Shown piece by piece: positions 24,073 through 33,448 of a stretch of 64,000 nt of DNA. The stretch is from [Clostridium] scindens (GTDB lineage: Bacteria > Bacillota > Clostridia > Lachnospirales > Lachnospiraceae): assembly GCF_019597925.1 (NCBI RefSeq), contig NZ_CP080442.1, positions 1,840,001 through 1,904,000 of the forward strand, read 5' to 3'. The notes below the pieces were generated by a model that was not told the origin of the DNA, searched no databases, and was given only the letters and a program-made list of their open reading frames with translations. Within the stretch, counting starts at the first letter, position 1. The number at the start of each line of letters is the position of its first letter. The translations under genes were made by a program, and so were the position numbers.

Positions 24073-25356
24073 ATGTTTATTTCAGAAAATCATAAGATAA
24101 ATCCAAGCGAGACAAAAATCTGGCTCAGTTCGCCGACGATGCACCCGGAATCAAGGGTGTATATGGATGAGGCGTTTGATACCAACTGGGTGAGTACAGT
24201 TGGAAGAAATATATGGGAATGTGAAGTTATATCAGCCCAGAAGGCAGAAGTCAACTATGCAGTTGCACTTTCCAGCGGCACAGCAGCACTGCACCTTTGC
24301 GTAAAACTGGCAGGAGAATGTCTTTATGGAAAACCGGATATCGGCAAGGGCGCTGTGGAGGGCAGGCGGGTTTTCTGCTCAGATATGACATTTGATGCTA
24401 CTCTAAACCCTGTTGTTTATGAGGGCGGCATTCCTGTGTTTATTGACACAGATGCTGCCACTTGGAACATGGATCCGGTAGCGTTGGAAAAGGCGTTTGA
24501 GATTTACCCGGATGTCAAGTTGGTAGTCATGGCACACTTATATGGCTTCCCCGGCGATATTAAGAAGATACGAGAAATCTGTGACAAACATAACGTACTC
24601 ATCATTGAGGACGCTGCGGAGTCGATGGGAGCGACCATTGACGGACGGCAGACAGGGTCTTTTGGTGATTATGCGGCAATTTCCTTCAATGGTAACAAAA
24701 TTTTGACGGGATCAATGGGAGGCTGTCTGCTAACCAACAGCCTGGAAGACGCTAATAAAGCGAGAAAATGGAGTACCCAGAGCCGGGAAAACGCTCCCTG
24801 GTATCAGCATGAAGAGGTAGGATACAACTACCGTATGAGCAATATCGTGGCAGGCATCATACGCGGGCAGTATCCGTATCTGGAAGAGCATATAAGGCAG
24901 AAGAAAGCGGTGTTTGAGCGGTATCGGGAGGGACTGAAGGGGCTGCCTGTTACTATGAACCCTATCATGGCAGGTGCGGAGCCGAACTACTGGCTGAGCT
25001 GCATTCTGATCGACAACGAGGCTATGTGTCCACAGGTGCGTGGAGACCACGATGCACTTTACAGGGCAGAGCACGGAAAGAGTTGCCCGACTGAGATATT
25101 GGAAAATTTAGTAAAGTTTAATGCGGAGGGTCGCCCGATCTGGAAACCGATGCACTTGCAGCCGATGTACCGGAACCATCCGTTTATCACGGTTGATGGA
25201 AACGGGCGGGCGCGAACCAATGCTTACATAGAAGGCGGTGTGGAGGATATTGGAGCAGATATATTCAACAGAGGACTGTGCTTGCCTTCGGATAACAAGA
25301 TGACAGAGGAACAGCAGGAACTGGTGATTGAGATTATCAGAGGGTGCTTTGAGTAG
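24073..25356 (+). CDS. DegT/DnrJ/EryC1/StrS aminotransferase (UDP-4-keto-sugar aminotransferase)
   Basis: This 427-residue PLP-dependent sugar aminotransferase forms its internal aldimine with Lys209 in the SFNGNKILTG motif. EDAAESMG upstream is the family's Asp motif. It most likely aminates the 4-keto sugar made by the CapD/PglF-like enzyme (PglE role). The start at 24073 (GGAAAGGGAACG upstream) matches the start of the truncated duplicate. Base composition is GC-richer than the glycosyltransferases downstream, suggesting the conserved initiating part of the locus. Confidence 0.93.
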   Translation: MFISENHKINPSETKIWLSSPTMHPESRVYMDEAFDTNWVSTVGRNIWECEVISAQKAEVNYAVALSSGTAALHLCVKLAGECLYGKPDIGKGAVEGRRVFCSDMTFDATLNPVVYEGGIPVFIDTDAATWNMDPVALEKAFEIYPDVKLVVMAHLYGFPGDIKKIREICDKHNVLIIEDAAESMGATIDGRQTGSFGDYAAISFNGNKILTGSMGGCLLTNSLEDANKARKWSTQSRENAPWYQHEEVGYNYRMSNIVAGIIRGQYPYLEEHIRQKKAVFERYREGLKGLPVTMNPIMAGAEPNYWLSCILIDNEAMCPQVRGDHDALYRAEHGKSCPTEILENLVKFNAEGRPIWKPMHLQPMYRNHPFITVDGNGRARTNAYIEGGVEDIGADIFNRGLCLPSDNKMTEEQQELVIEIIRGCFE

Positions 25357-25373
25357 TTGGAGGATTGAGGACT

Positions 25374-26138
25374 GTGAAAGAACCGACAATTGAATATACA
25401 GAAAAAACGTCGACAGAGGTTTTCACAGCCCAGCGTCAACGAACCCTTTATGAGCGAGTTGTAAAAAGGCCAATTGACATGATTTGCGCACTTCTGGCAA
25501 TTGTCTGTTTCTGCTGGCTTTACATTATTATAGCGGTATTGGTGAAAATCAATCTTGGCTCGCCAGTTATATTCAAGCAGATGCGTCCGGGCTTAAATGA
25601 AAAAATATTTCCACTGTACAAATTCCGGACAATGACCGATGAGCGTGATGCAAACGGAGAATTACTTCCTGATGAGGTAAGACTCACGAAGTTTGGAAAA
25701 TGGCTGCGTTCTACCAGTCTTGATGAACTCCCAGAGGCTTTTAACATTCTAAACGGTACCATGTCGGTCATCGGACCAAGACCGCAACTTGTGCGGGATA
25801 TGGTATTCATGACTTCTGAACAGAGACAACGTCACTCTGTAAAGCCAGGGTTATCAGGTCTGGCACAGGTTAACGGACGAAACGGCATCAGTTGGGAAGA
25901 AAAACTGAATTGGGATTTGAAATACATAGGGAAGATTACCTTCCTTGGAGATTTGAAGATTATTGGACAGACTGTCATGAAAGCCTTTGTGAAACAGGAA
26001 GGAGTCATGCGGGAAGGAACCGTCAGTGACATGGATTTCGGGGATTACCTGCTGAGTAAAGGGGCAGTTGATCAAGAAGAGTATGATGAGCGACAAACGG
26101 AGGCAAAGAAACTATTGGCTATGCGGAAGATAGGGTGA
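25374..26138 (+). CDS. PglC/WbaP-type phosphoglycosyl transferase
   Basis: This 254-residue monotopic phosphoglycosyl transferase would place the first sugar phosphate on undecaprenyl phosphate. An N-terminal re-entrant helix (RPIDMICALLAIVCF) is followed by MRPGLNEKIFPLYKFRTM, the Asp-Glu catalytic pair in SLDELPE, and SVIGPRPQLV and RHSVKPGLSGLAQVNGRN. GTG at 25374 was chosen because GGAGG lies 10 bp upstream; TTG at 25365 is too close to it. It follows the aminotransferase by 17 bp. It resembles PglC more than WbaP, because the large N-terminal membrane domain is absent. Confidence 0.93.
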   Translation: MKEPTIEYTEKTSTEVFTAQRQRTLYERVVKRPIDMICALLAIVCFCWLYIIIAVLVKINLGSPVIFKQMRPGLNEKIFPLYKFRTMTDERDANGELLPDEVRLTKFGKWLRSTSLDELPEAFNILNGTMSVIGPRPQLVRDMVFMTSEQRQRHSVKPGLSGLAQVNGRNGISWEEKLNWDLKYIGKITFLGDLKIIGQTVMKAFVKQEGVMREGTVSDMDFGDYLLSKGAVDQEEYDERQTEAKKLLAMRKIG

Positions 26139-26143
26139 GTTAT

Positions 26144-27073
26144 ATGGAAGATGCAATAGCTATCAGACCTATATATATAGAGCAGAATCAAGGTTTAGGA
26201 AATGCCTTGAGAGTGGCTCTTGACAATTGTAAATACGAGTTGGTTGCCAGGATGGATAGTGATGATGTATCCCAGCCATATCGATTCCAAAAACAACTTG
26301 ATTTCCTCCGAGTGAATCCATATGTTGATATGGTAGGGGGCAATATCACTGAGTTCATTGGTGAAGAAGTTAATATTATTGGGCAACGGCAGGTGCCCGA
26401 AACTGATGCGGAAATAAAGCAATATATGAAAAAGCGCTGTGCCTTTAATCATATGGCCGTTCTATATAAGAAGTCTATGGTTTCTAAGGCAGGAGGATAT
26501 AAGGATTGGTTTTGGAATGAAGACTATTACCTATGGATACGAATGATGTTGTCTGGAGCGGTGTTTGCCAATATTCAAGATAATATTGTCAATGTGCGAG
26601 TTGGCAAAGAGATGAGCGCTCGCCGTGGCGGTATGCGGTACTTTAAGAGCGAGGCGGCGCTGCAGAAGTTCATGGTGGAAAATAAACTTATAGGCTATGT
26701 ACAGTACATATATAATAATGCGATTCGCTTTGCGGGTGAGGTATTAGTTCCAAATTCACTCAGGACAAAATTATTTCGATTTACCCGGAAAAGGGTTGAT
26801 CCAAATATTCTGGAAGTAGAAAATGATAAAGCATTGCGAGAACAAATATCTCAAAATCGCGAGGAGTATCCTTCATTTTCCGTGGCTATGTCTGTTTACG
26901 GCAAGGATAACCCAGAATGGTTTGACCGGGCGATGGACAGCCTGATGAATCAGACTGTAAGGCCGAATGAAATCGTTCTGGTAGTAGACGGTCCAATTCC
27001 AGATTCGATTCAGTCCGTAATAGATAAATATAGCCTGATGAGCAAGCCGGGGGGGTATCCCTCACAGTTATAA
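26144..27073 (+). CDS. N-terminally truncated GT2 glycosyltransferase joined to the start of a second GT2
   Basis: The ORF begins inside a GT2 domain: after about 12 residues it reads IEQNQGLGNALRVALDN and ARMDSDDVSQPYRF (DxD region). The first beta-strand and UDP-binding segment (about 60 residues) of a normal GT2 are missing. After the first domain the frame continues without a stop into AMSVYGKDNPEWFDRAMDSL, the start of a second GT2. It then runs off frame at a 7-G tract. RBS is not evident; the ORF overlaps the end of the upstream gene. The first domain is probably inactive, and the arrangement looks like recombination between tandem paralogues. Confidence 0.75.
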   Translation: MEDAIAIRPIYIEQNQGLGNALRVALDNCKYELVARMDSDDVSQPYRFQKQLDFLRVNPYVDMVGGNITEFIGEEVNIIGQRQVPETDAEIKQYMKKRCAFNHMAVLYKKSMVSKAGGYKDWFWNEDYYLWIRMMLSGAVFANIQDNIVNVRVGKEMSARRGGMRYFKSEAALQKFMVENKLIGYVQYIYNNAIRFAGEVLVPNSLRTKLFRFTRKRVDPNILEVENDKALREQISQNREEYPSFSVAMSVYGKDNPEWFDRAMDSLMNQTVRPNEIVLVVDGPIPDSIQSVIDKYSLMSKPGGYPSQL

Positions 27074-27702
27074 AACTTGAAAAAAATCAAGGACTCGGTA
27101 ATGCTCTTCGTGTAGCGGTTGAAAATAGCAAATATGAGTGGATTGCACGGATGGACAGTGATGATGTGTCCGTACCGTATCGCTTCGAGCAGCAGTTAAA
27201 TTATTTTGCATCAAATCCGAACATAGATATTATAGGTGGAGATATCACAGAGTTCGTTGGTGAAGAAAGCAACGTTGTTGGTAAAAGGGCGGTGCCCGAA
27301 TATGATGCTGCCATTAAAGATTACATGAAAACACGTTGTGCGATGAACCATGTGACGGTTATGTATAGAAAATCGGCTGTACAAGCAGCCGGGGGATATT
27401 TGGATTGGTTTTGGAATGAGGACTATTATCTTTGGATAAGAATGTTGGAACATGGGTGCATTTTCGGTAATACTGGTACCGTGCTTGTGAATGTACGAAC
27501 TGGTACTGATATGTACAGCAGACGTGGGGGAAAGAAGTATTTTATGAGCGAATTTGGCTTGCAAAATTACATGTTAAAAAATAGTATTATAGGAATCCCA
27601 ACATATATGATGAACATAGCAAAGAGAGTTGTAATTCAGTTATTGCTGCCAAACAAAGTAAGAGGCTGGGTGTTCCGAACATTGGCAAGGGAGAAGAACT
27701 GA
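26888..27702 (+). pseudogene. GT2 glycosyltransferase interrupted at a poly-G tract (possible phase-variable gene)
   Basis: The second GT2 starts at MSVYGKDNPEW and is intact up to SLMSKPGG, where seven G (27049-27055) put it out of frame, ending at 27073. One more G would give PGGVSLTVIKLEKNQGLG and continue to the natural end at 27702 (DSDDVSVPYRF, FWNEDYYLWIRM). The complete protein would be about 270 residues. The lower-GC context and the location in the homopolymer suggest slipped-strand switching; a sequencing error in the G run is the alternative. Confidence 0.8.
27049..27055 (+). repeat. Poly-G tract (7 G) inside GT2
   Basis: A homopolymer of seven G in an AT-rich gene. Seven G gives a stop at 27073; eight G restores the full frame. 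Confidence 0.9.
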
Positions 27703-28616
27703 TGGCAGATTATGTTCCTGGGCTTGTGAGTGTGGTAATGCCAACTTATAGACGCTCAGAAAAATTAGATAGAGCAATAGAAAGTGTGCTAAGCCAAACA
27801 TATACACAATTAGAGTTGCTTTTAGTTAATGACAATGTACCGGGAGATGAGTATACCGAAGAACTGATTAGGCGGGTGCAGAAGTACAACTGTGATCCTC
27901 GGTTTCACTTAATTATGCAGGAGAAACATATTAATGGAGCGGCAGCCAGGAATGCTGGAATTCGTAAGGCCAAAGGGGAGTATATTGCCTTTCTTGATGA
28001 TGACGACTGGTGGGATGAAGATAAACTTGAAAAGCAGATAAAAACGATTCGCCAATTGAGTGATGATTGGGGCGCTGTATCATGTAAATATCGTTTTGTG
28101 AATCAAGAAGGAAAAGTGATTGGCAAATCAGAAAAATATCAAGATGGTAATATATATTTCGATATATTGACATTGATTTCAGATGTTACGACCTGTTCCC
28201 TGTTGTTGAAACATAAGAATTTGGATGACACAGGCTACTTTGATGAGGGCTTATTAAGACATCAAGATTTTCAACTGCTGGTCAATTTCACATATAAGTA
28301 TAAACTGATGGAAGTAGACGAGTATTTGTTAAATATAGATGTGAGCGATACACAAAACAGACCAGATGGTGAGACTCTTTTAAATCACAAAAAAGAGTTT
28401 TTTGATTCGATAGCCCCCATTATGGATAAATTAACAAACGGTGACAAAAAATGTGTATATTGCATGCACAACTATGAGTTAGGATATATATTTTTGAAGA
28501 CGGGTAATTGGTTCAAAGGTCTTAAGTATTGCTTGGCAATTTTTACATCGCCCAAAGCCACTCTTTTGGCTTCAAAAAAAACTATGTTGAAGATTCGTAG
28601 CATGATTAGACGATAG
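27702..28616 (+). CDS. Family 2 glycosyltransferase
   Basis: This complete 304-residue GT-A glycosyltransferase opens with VSVVMPTYRRSEKLDRAIES, the nucleotide-binding strand missing from the truncated upstream paralogue. It has GAAARNAGIRKAKGEYIAF and the metal-binding acidic cluster FLDDDDWW (96-103). The C-terminal 80 residues are more variable and likely bind the acceptor. It starts at the stop codon of the interrupted GT2 gene (ATG overlaps TGA). It adds one sugar to the lipid-linked repeat unit; the donor cannot be read. Confidence 0.92.
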   Translation: MADYVPGLVSVVMPTYRRSEKLDRAIESVLSQTYTQLELLLVNDNVPGDEYTEELIRRVQKYNCDPRFHLIMQEKHINGAAARNAGIRKAKGEYIAFLDDDDWWDEDKLEKQIKTIRQLSDDWGAVSCKYRFVNQEGKVIGKSEKYQDGNIYFDILTLISDVTTCSLLLKHKNLDDTGYFDEGLLRHQDFQLLVNFTYKYKLMEVDEYLLNIDVSDTQNRPDGETLLNHKKEFFDSIAPIMDKLTNGDKKCVYCMHNYELGYIFLKTGNWFKGLKYCLAIFTSPKATLLASKKTMLKIRSMIRR

Positions 28617-28628
28617 GGGGATTGCTCA

Positions 28629-29165
28629 GTGAAGGAGATTGGATATTTCATTGCAAAAGTAAAATCAAAACTTTCAAAAAATGAAAAAGAGTCAATATGT
28701 GAATACTTCCGAAAATCAGGCATGAGAATCGGGGAGGAGTGTACAATATGCTGCAACCTAATGACTACCGAACCATACCTAGTTGAGATTGGAAATAATG
28801 TAACCATTTCTGGAGATGTAAAATTCATCACACATGATAATAGTATTTGTAAGATAGATAAAGAGTGCTCGAATGTCTTTGGCAAAATTAAGATTGGGGA
28901 CAATTGTTTTATCGGACAGAGATCCACAATCCTGTATGGGGTTGAACTGGCAAATAATATTATTGTAGCTGCTGGTAGTGTTGTAGTTGATAGTTTTTCT
29001 ACCGAAAGAATCATTATTGGCGGCAATCCTGCACGAGTCATTTCCACATGGAATAAGTTTTATGAAAAAAGAAAGCCTTTTGCAATGAGTAGATATGATG
29101 CCGAGGAAATGGTTAAGGCTAATCCATGTAAACTTGTAAAGCGAAAGAACAGTGACGCATTCTAA
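28629..29165 (+). CDS. Left-handed beta-helix (hexapeptide) acyltransferase
   Basis: This 178-residue hexapeptide-repeat acyltransferase has imperfect (I/V)GxNxxI repeats (IGEECTI, IGNNVTISGDVKFITHD, IGDNCFIGQRSTILYG) and the typical VVAAGSVVV and GGNPARVI ends of O-acetyltransferases. It likely O- or N-acetylates a sugar of the repeat unit with acetyl-CoA. A PglD-like role on the amino sugar is possible, but the sequence resembles capsule O-acetyltransferases more. Start is GTG with a GGGGG-A ribosome binding site 8 bp upstream. Confidence 0.87.
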   Translation: MKEIGYFIAKVKSKLSKNEKESICEYFRKSGMRIGEECTICCNLMTTEPYLVEIGNNVTISGDVKFITHDNSICKIDKECSNVFGKIKIGDNCFIGQRSTILYGVELANNIIVAAGSVVVDSFSTERIIIGGNPARVISTWNKFYEKRKPFAMSRYDAEEMVKANPCKLVKRKNSDAF

Positions 29166-29190
29166 CATGATGTGGTGACGGAGGGAACTT

Positions 29191-30363
29191 ATGAACATTT
29201 TATTATTTACAACGATATACCCTGGTGCTGAGGCTTTCGGAATTCCTTCTGATACAAAAACTGTTCACTATTTTGCGAAAGAATGGAAGAAGCAGGGACA
29301 CCATGTCGAAGTTATTTACTTATACCAAAACGCAATAAAAAAGATCAGACCTCAAAATTTAAAAGAGATATTTTATAGTGCAGAAAATGTTTATGTATAT
29401 GAAGGCATTTCAGTTCACCTTTTTCGGTATCAGTTGCTTGTACCCCATGCAATTGAGTTGCAGACCTTTCAAATGAGAGATTTTCAAATTAAAGTAGAAG
29501 CTTGTATAGAAAAAATAGGCTTTGATGCGGACTTGACTGTTGTCCATTTCCCAATGTCTTTTATTGGGTTTGATTATCATAGGATTTCGAACCGTGCGAA
29601 ATTTGCAACACTCCATAATTGTGATTTGCAGGGACTCGGCAAATTCTCTATAGATACAAGCCAAAAGTATATGGAGCAGTTTAATTATTTTGGGTGCAGA
29701 AACAAACAAATTAGGAAGGAATTTTATAGAAAGTTCGGTATAAATTCAGAATTGATTTATTCTGGGATTTCAAGTGAATTGTTAGCAGAACCTGCATTTA
29801 TACAGAAAAAGGCATCTACTAAAAAAGAAATTGTAAAAATTGTATTTAGTGGTAACCTAATACCATTAAAAAATGTAGATATACTGATTAATGCAATAAG
29901 TAAGGTTAAATTTGTATACGATTTAGAAATAGTTGGTAGTGGAAGTGAAGAAGAAAAACTTGTGAGTCTAGTGCGGAAGTTGGGTATAGGAGAACATATA
30001 CATTTTAGAGGGCGAGTTTCACGCAAGGAATCGGTTAGGTACATAAAAGACGCAGATATTTTTGCAATGGTCAGTAGCCCAGAAACATTTGGCTTAGTCT
30101 ATTTGGAAGCGATGGCACAAGGATGTATCGTTGTTGGAAGTAAAAATGAGGGGATAGACGGCGTAATTAAAGATGGGTGCAATGGATACTTAGTTGAACC
30201 CAGAGACATAGATGCTTTGGTATCTATACTGGAATCAATATACTCACTAGATGTAAGTGACAAACAAAAAATAATATTCAATGCATATAATACCGCACTA
30301 TCGATGACTGATGGACAAATGGCTGAATCGTATCTAAATATAGTCAGGAAAGGAAATGGGTGA
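29191..30363 (+). CDS. Family 4 glycosyltransferase
   Basis: This 390-residue GT-B fold retaining glycosyltransferase has a C-terminal donor-binding domain with VFSGNLIPLKNVDILI, IVGSGSEEEKL and the E-x7-E region SSPETFGLVYLEAMAQG. The N-terminal half is variable (acceptor binding). RBS GGAGGG. The stop overlaps the next gene's start. It adds a sugar to the growing lipid-linked oligosaccharide on the cytosolic face. Confidence 0.92.
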   Translation: MNILLFTTIYPGAEAFGIPSDTKTVHYFAKEWKKQGHHVEVIYLYQNAIKKIRPQNLKEIFYSAENVYVYEGISVHLFRYQLLVPHAIELQTFQMRDFQIKVEACIEKIGFDADLTVVHFPMSFIGFDYHRISNRAKFATLHNCDLQGLGKFSIDTSQKYMEQFNYFGCRNKQIRKEFYRKFGINSELIYSGISSELLAEPAFIQKKASTKKEIVKIVFSGNLIPLKNVDILINAISKVKFVYDLEIVGSGSEEEKLVSLVRKLGIGEHIHFRGRVSRKESVRYIKDADIFAMVSSPETFGLVYLEAMAQGCIVVGSKNEGIDGVIKDGCNGYLVEPRDIDALVSILESIYSLDVSDKQKIIFNAYNTALSMTDGQMAESYLNIVRKGNG

Positions 30364-31604
30364 TGGAGCAAGTAGTTTCTTTGCGAGAGAAAACATATGA
30401 ATATAGAGTATCAAAGTTACTTGTTATGGTAGTTTCAATACCGCTTTTCACTAATGCAGTGGGAAGCGCATTAGCATATGTTGGGTTATCGACACAAATC
30501 TCTACTCTCATAATTTATTTGCTTGTTTTTATTTATGGATTTTTTAAAGTTATCCCTCTATCAAGAAGAAAATTGGGACAGTTGTTTTCCGCACTGTGTG
30601 TTACAGGCATCACTATGGCACTGAATTACTATTTTGTGCCCGAGAGCAGAATCTATTTTAAGGCCAATTCGATGGAATTGACTTTAATGGTTCTAATTTT
30701 TATCCCGACTGCAGTTTATGTTGTAGGCTTAAAAAGTTTTGAATTATTCTTTGAAGGAATGAGAAAGATAGCCCTAATTACACCGATTTTGGCTCTTATA
30801 TCATATTATTTTTTTCATATATATAATCTGATAAATTATATGGTGTTTTCAATGATGGTGTTGCCAGGCTGCTTAGCTGCGTATTATTTCTTTAGTAAGA
30901 ATAAAGGGAACAGAATTATATATTTGATCTCTTATTTAGTTAATCTGTATATGCTTATAATTTATGGTGGGCGTGCAGCCTTTTTGGCAGCTGTTGTTTA
31001 TGTTCTTCTTCTTGAGGTAGAAAAGTATTTGGAACAAGACAATACAAAAAAGGTGATAATATTCTCGCTGTTAAGCGCCTTGCTCATTTTAGCAGTTGTA
31101 TTTGGTGATCAATTACAAACCGCATTATTGTCTATATTAAAACCATTTGGGGCATCAAGTAGAGTTGTAGAAACCATTATCAAAGGAAGATTTTTTGAAT
31201 CAAACGAAGTTGGTGGTAGGTCAACCATATATGCTTTTGCTAATGAATGCTTGTCTAATATGAATCTTTCTATTGGCGGATTATTTGGAGACAGGATTGC
31301 GCTTTCAAGATATATGTCAGTCGGCGTTTATAAAACAAATTATGTGCACAATTTTTATTATGAAGTTTTACTTTCGTATGGATGGGTTGTGGGGACAACA
31401 ATTGCTGCTTGGGTTACATTAAAAAGTGTTTTTGCATTTTTTCTTCCAGAAAATACAAATCACAGAGAATTTGTTATATATATGCTTTGCTTGGAATTTG
31501 TAAGACTACTAGTATCTGGCAGTTATTTAATAGAAGGTCCGTTTTGTATATTTGTCGCTTCATTGATAATGACTAAAATACGAAAACACCGAATAGAAAG
31601 ATGA
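30363..31604 (+). CDS. Wzy-like O-antigen/polysaccharide polymerase
   Basis: This is a highly hydrophobic protein of about 413 residues with 10-12 predicted membrane helices and a large extracellular loop in the second half. The loop contains GGRSTIYAFANE, and VHNFYYEVLLSYGW follows; this pattern is seen in Wzy/WaaL-type polymerases. It would join flipped repeat units on the outer face. ATG at 30363 overlaps the previous stop; a GTG at 30360 is equally possible. Wzy families are poorly conserved, so the call rests on topology, motif and the presence of Wzx and Wzz nearby. Confidence 0.82.
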   Translation: MEQVVSLREKTYEYRVSKLLVMVVSIPLFTNAVGSALAYVGLSTQISTLIIYLLVFIYGFFKVIPLSRRKLGQLFSALCVTGITMALNYYFVPESRIYFKANSMELTLMVLIFIPTAVYVVGLKSFELFFEGMRKIALITPILALISYYFFHIYNLINYMVFSMMVLPGCLAAYYFFSKNKGNRIIYLISYLVNLYMLIIYGGRAAFLAAVVYVLLLEVEKYLEQDNTKKVIIFSLLSALLILAVVFGDQLQTALLSILKPFGASSRVVETIIKGRFFESNEVGGRSTIYAFANECLSNMNLSIGGLFGDRIALSRYMSVGVYKTNYVHNFYYEVLLSYGWVVGTTIAAWVTLKSVFAFFLPENTNHREFVIYMLCLEFVRLLVSGSYLIEGPFCIFVASLIMTKIRKHRIER

Positions 31605-31616
31605 GGAGAAATACTC

Positions 31617-32636
31617 ATGAGAGTTTTAGTTGATAGTTATAACTTAGTAACGCAAAATCCTTCGGGAGGCGTTAAAGTTAGGATAGAAAATTATATTAGA
31701 CATATTGAAGGGAAAGTAGAAATTAAAAGATTTGATAAATGGGTCGATAGAGTTGATGAGTATGATTTGGTTCATATATTTAAATCCAGTTCTGAAAGTT
31801 GGACGATGATGAAGTATGCACATTCTAAGGGGATCCCTGTGGTTGTGTCATCTGTTGTTCCGAGTGAGAAAAGGCTTGCAATTTGGCTAAATAGATTACT
31901 GTGTTCTAAGTTACCAGTTTATTCAGATCGATATATGAATGAACTAGTATTGAAGAATGCTGACGCAATTATCGCTCAAACTGAGATAGAGAAGCAATTT
32001 ATAGCCAAAAATTTTAGGATATGTGAGAAAAAGATATACGTTATCCCTAATGGTGTTAGTCTAGATTTGGAGAGAGAAATTTCTGCAGACTATTTTTTCT
32101 CTCGAACAGGAATTGAGGGAAAATATATACTTCAAGTTGGAAGATTCGATGAGAACAAAAACCAGTTAAGCGTTATTGAAGCTGTAAAAGATACAGATAT
32201 GCAGTTGGTGTTTATCGGAGGTGCTGACAAGGAATGTCCTGAATATTATGAGATATGCAAATCTTTAGCTGGAAAGAATATACGTTTTCTTGGCTGGGTA
32301 GATCATAATGACATTCTTTTACAAGCCGCTTATCGTAATGCACAAGTGGTAATTCTTCCATCACATAAGGAGATATTTGGGAACTCGTTATTTGAAGGAG
32401 GCGCTTGTGGCGCAAACTTAGTAGCATCAAAAGTTTTACCAATCAACGAGTGGGGACTATCAGAATGGTGTAGCACGATCGACCCAAAAAATATTGCAGA
32501 TATCAAAAATAAACTTCAGAAAATGTATGAAGACGATAAGAATAACTTGTTGAGTGAATTTATTGTAAAGAACTTTTCTTGGGAAGCCGTAACGGATAAA
32601 TACATAGAAATATATAGGAGCCTGTTAAATACATGA
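31617..32636 (+). CDS. Family 4 glycosyltransferase
   Basis: This 339-residue GT-B glycosyltransferase has AQTEIEKQFIAKNF and VIPNGVSLD between the domains, ILQVGRFDENKNQL starting the donor domain, and a PSHKEIFGNSLFEGGACG motif at the E-x7-E position. It is shorter than the other GT4 in the locus. The stop overlaps the next ATG by 4 bp (ATGA), so translation is coupled to the deacetylase gene. Confidence 0.92.
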   Translation: MRVLVDSYNLVTQNPSGGVKVRIENYIRHIEGKVEIKRFDKWVDRVDEYDLVHIFKSSSESWTMMKYAHSKGIPVVVSSVVPSEKRLAIWLNRLLCSKLPVYSDRYMNELVLKNADAIIAQTEIEKQFIAKNFRICEKKIYVIPNGVSLDLEREISADYFFSRTGIEGKYILQVGRFDENKNQLSVIEAVKDTDMQLVFIGGADKECPEYYEICKSLAGKNIRFLGWVDHNDILLQAAYRNAQVVILPSHKEIFGNSLFEGGACGANLVASKVLPINEWGLSEWCSTIDPKNIADIKNKLQKMYEDDKNNLLSEFIVKNFSWEAVTDKYIEIYRSLLNT

Positions 32637-33448
32637 CTAAATATGGAATTCTATCAAAACTTTATAGCATAATAACGACAATAGTGCAAAAATGTAAATG
32701 GAGTAACCAGTTGAAGCCATATACTGGGAATTGCAAGGAACTTCATATTGATAGAAAAAAAACTTTGGTAATTTCACCACACGCAGATGATGAATTGATA
32801 GGTTGCTATACATATTTAATTGAAAATACACCATTAGTTTTTCTATGTTCAATGACAGGTAGTAAACATGATGTGGAGAACAAAAGAGTTAGAGAAGAAG
32901 AATTCATTGCGTTTTGTAAGCATAAAAATATTCCTTATTGCATTTCAAATGTTGAGTTGAAAAGAGATCTGCTCAATGTGCTTCAATCATATGAACCAGA
33001 TAGGGTTTTGCTACCTTCGGAAGTTGATTGGCATTATGAACACCGTTTTGCAAATAGTATTCTATTAGATTGCTTGTCTGAATTAAACAAAAAACCCGAG
33101 ATTGTGTGGTATCAGATTAGTGTTCCTTTTCCAATAGAGAGAGTCAACCGAGTTTTAAAGATGTCGGATGCGATATTTAAAGAAAAGTGGAATGCATTTT
33201 TTTTGTATTACAAAAGTCAGAACAATATAAATCAACCAAGATTCAGATTTATAGAGAAAAAACAATATAACGACGGCATCTATGAGAAATATATTTGCAT
33301 GTCCTTTGAACAATGGAGATGCGCTATATTAAAATTAGGTGAAATAGAATCAGACCTTGACAGCATGAAATCATACATAAATGATCTAACAAAATTGTTT
33401 CGAAAGTCAATAAGTTTTTATGATCGCATATTTGGAGGGCAAGAATGA
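32633..33448 (+). CDS. PIG-L family (LmbE-like) deacetylase
   Basis: This 271-residue zinc-dependent deacetylase has the family signature SPHADDE (about residues 48-54) and the later HYEHRFAN segment matching the second metal-binding histidine region. Such enzymes remove N-acetyl groups from GlcNAc-type sugars. Within this locus it likely de-N-acetylates a glycan sugar or nucleotide-sugar precursor, creating a free amine that alters surface charge. It overlaps both neighbours by 4 bp. Confidence 0.87.
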   Translation: MTKYGILSKLYSIITTIVQKCKWSNQLKPYTGNCKELHIDRKKTLVISPHADDELIGCYTYLIENTPLVFLCSMTGSKHDVENKRVREEEFIAFCKHKNIPYCISNVELKRDLLNVLQSYEPDRVLLPSEVDWHYEHRFANSILLDCLSELNKKPEIVWYQISVPFPIERVNRVLKMSDAIFKEKWNAFFLYYKSQNNINQPRFRFIEKKQYNDGIYEKYICMSFEQWRCAILKLGEIESDLDSMKSYINDLTKLFRKSISFYDRIFGGQE

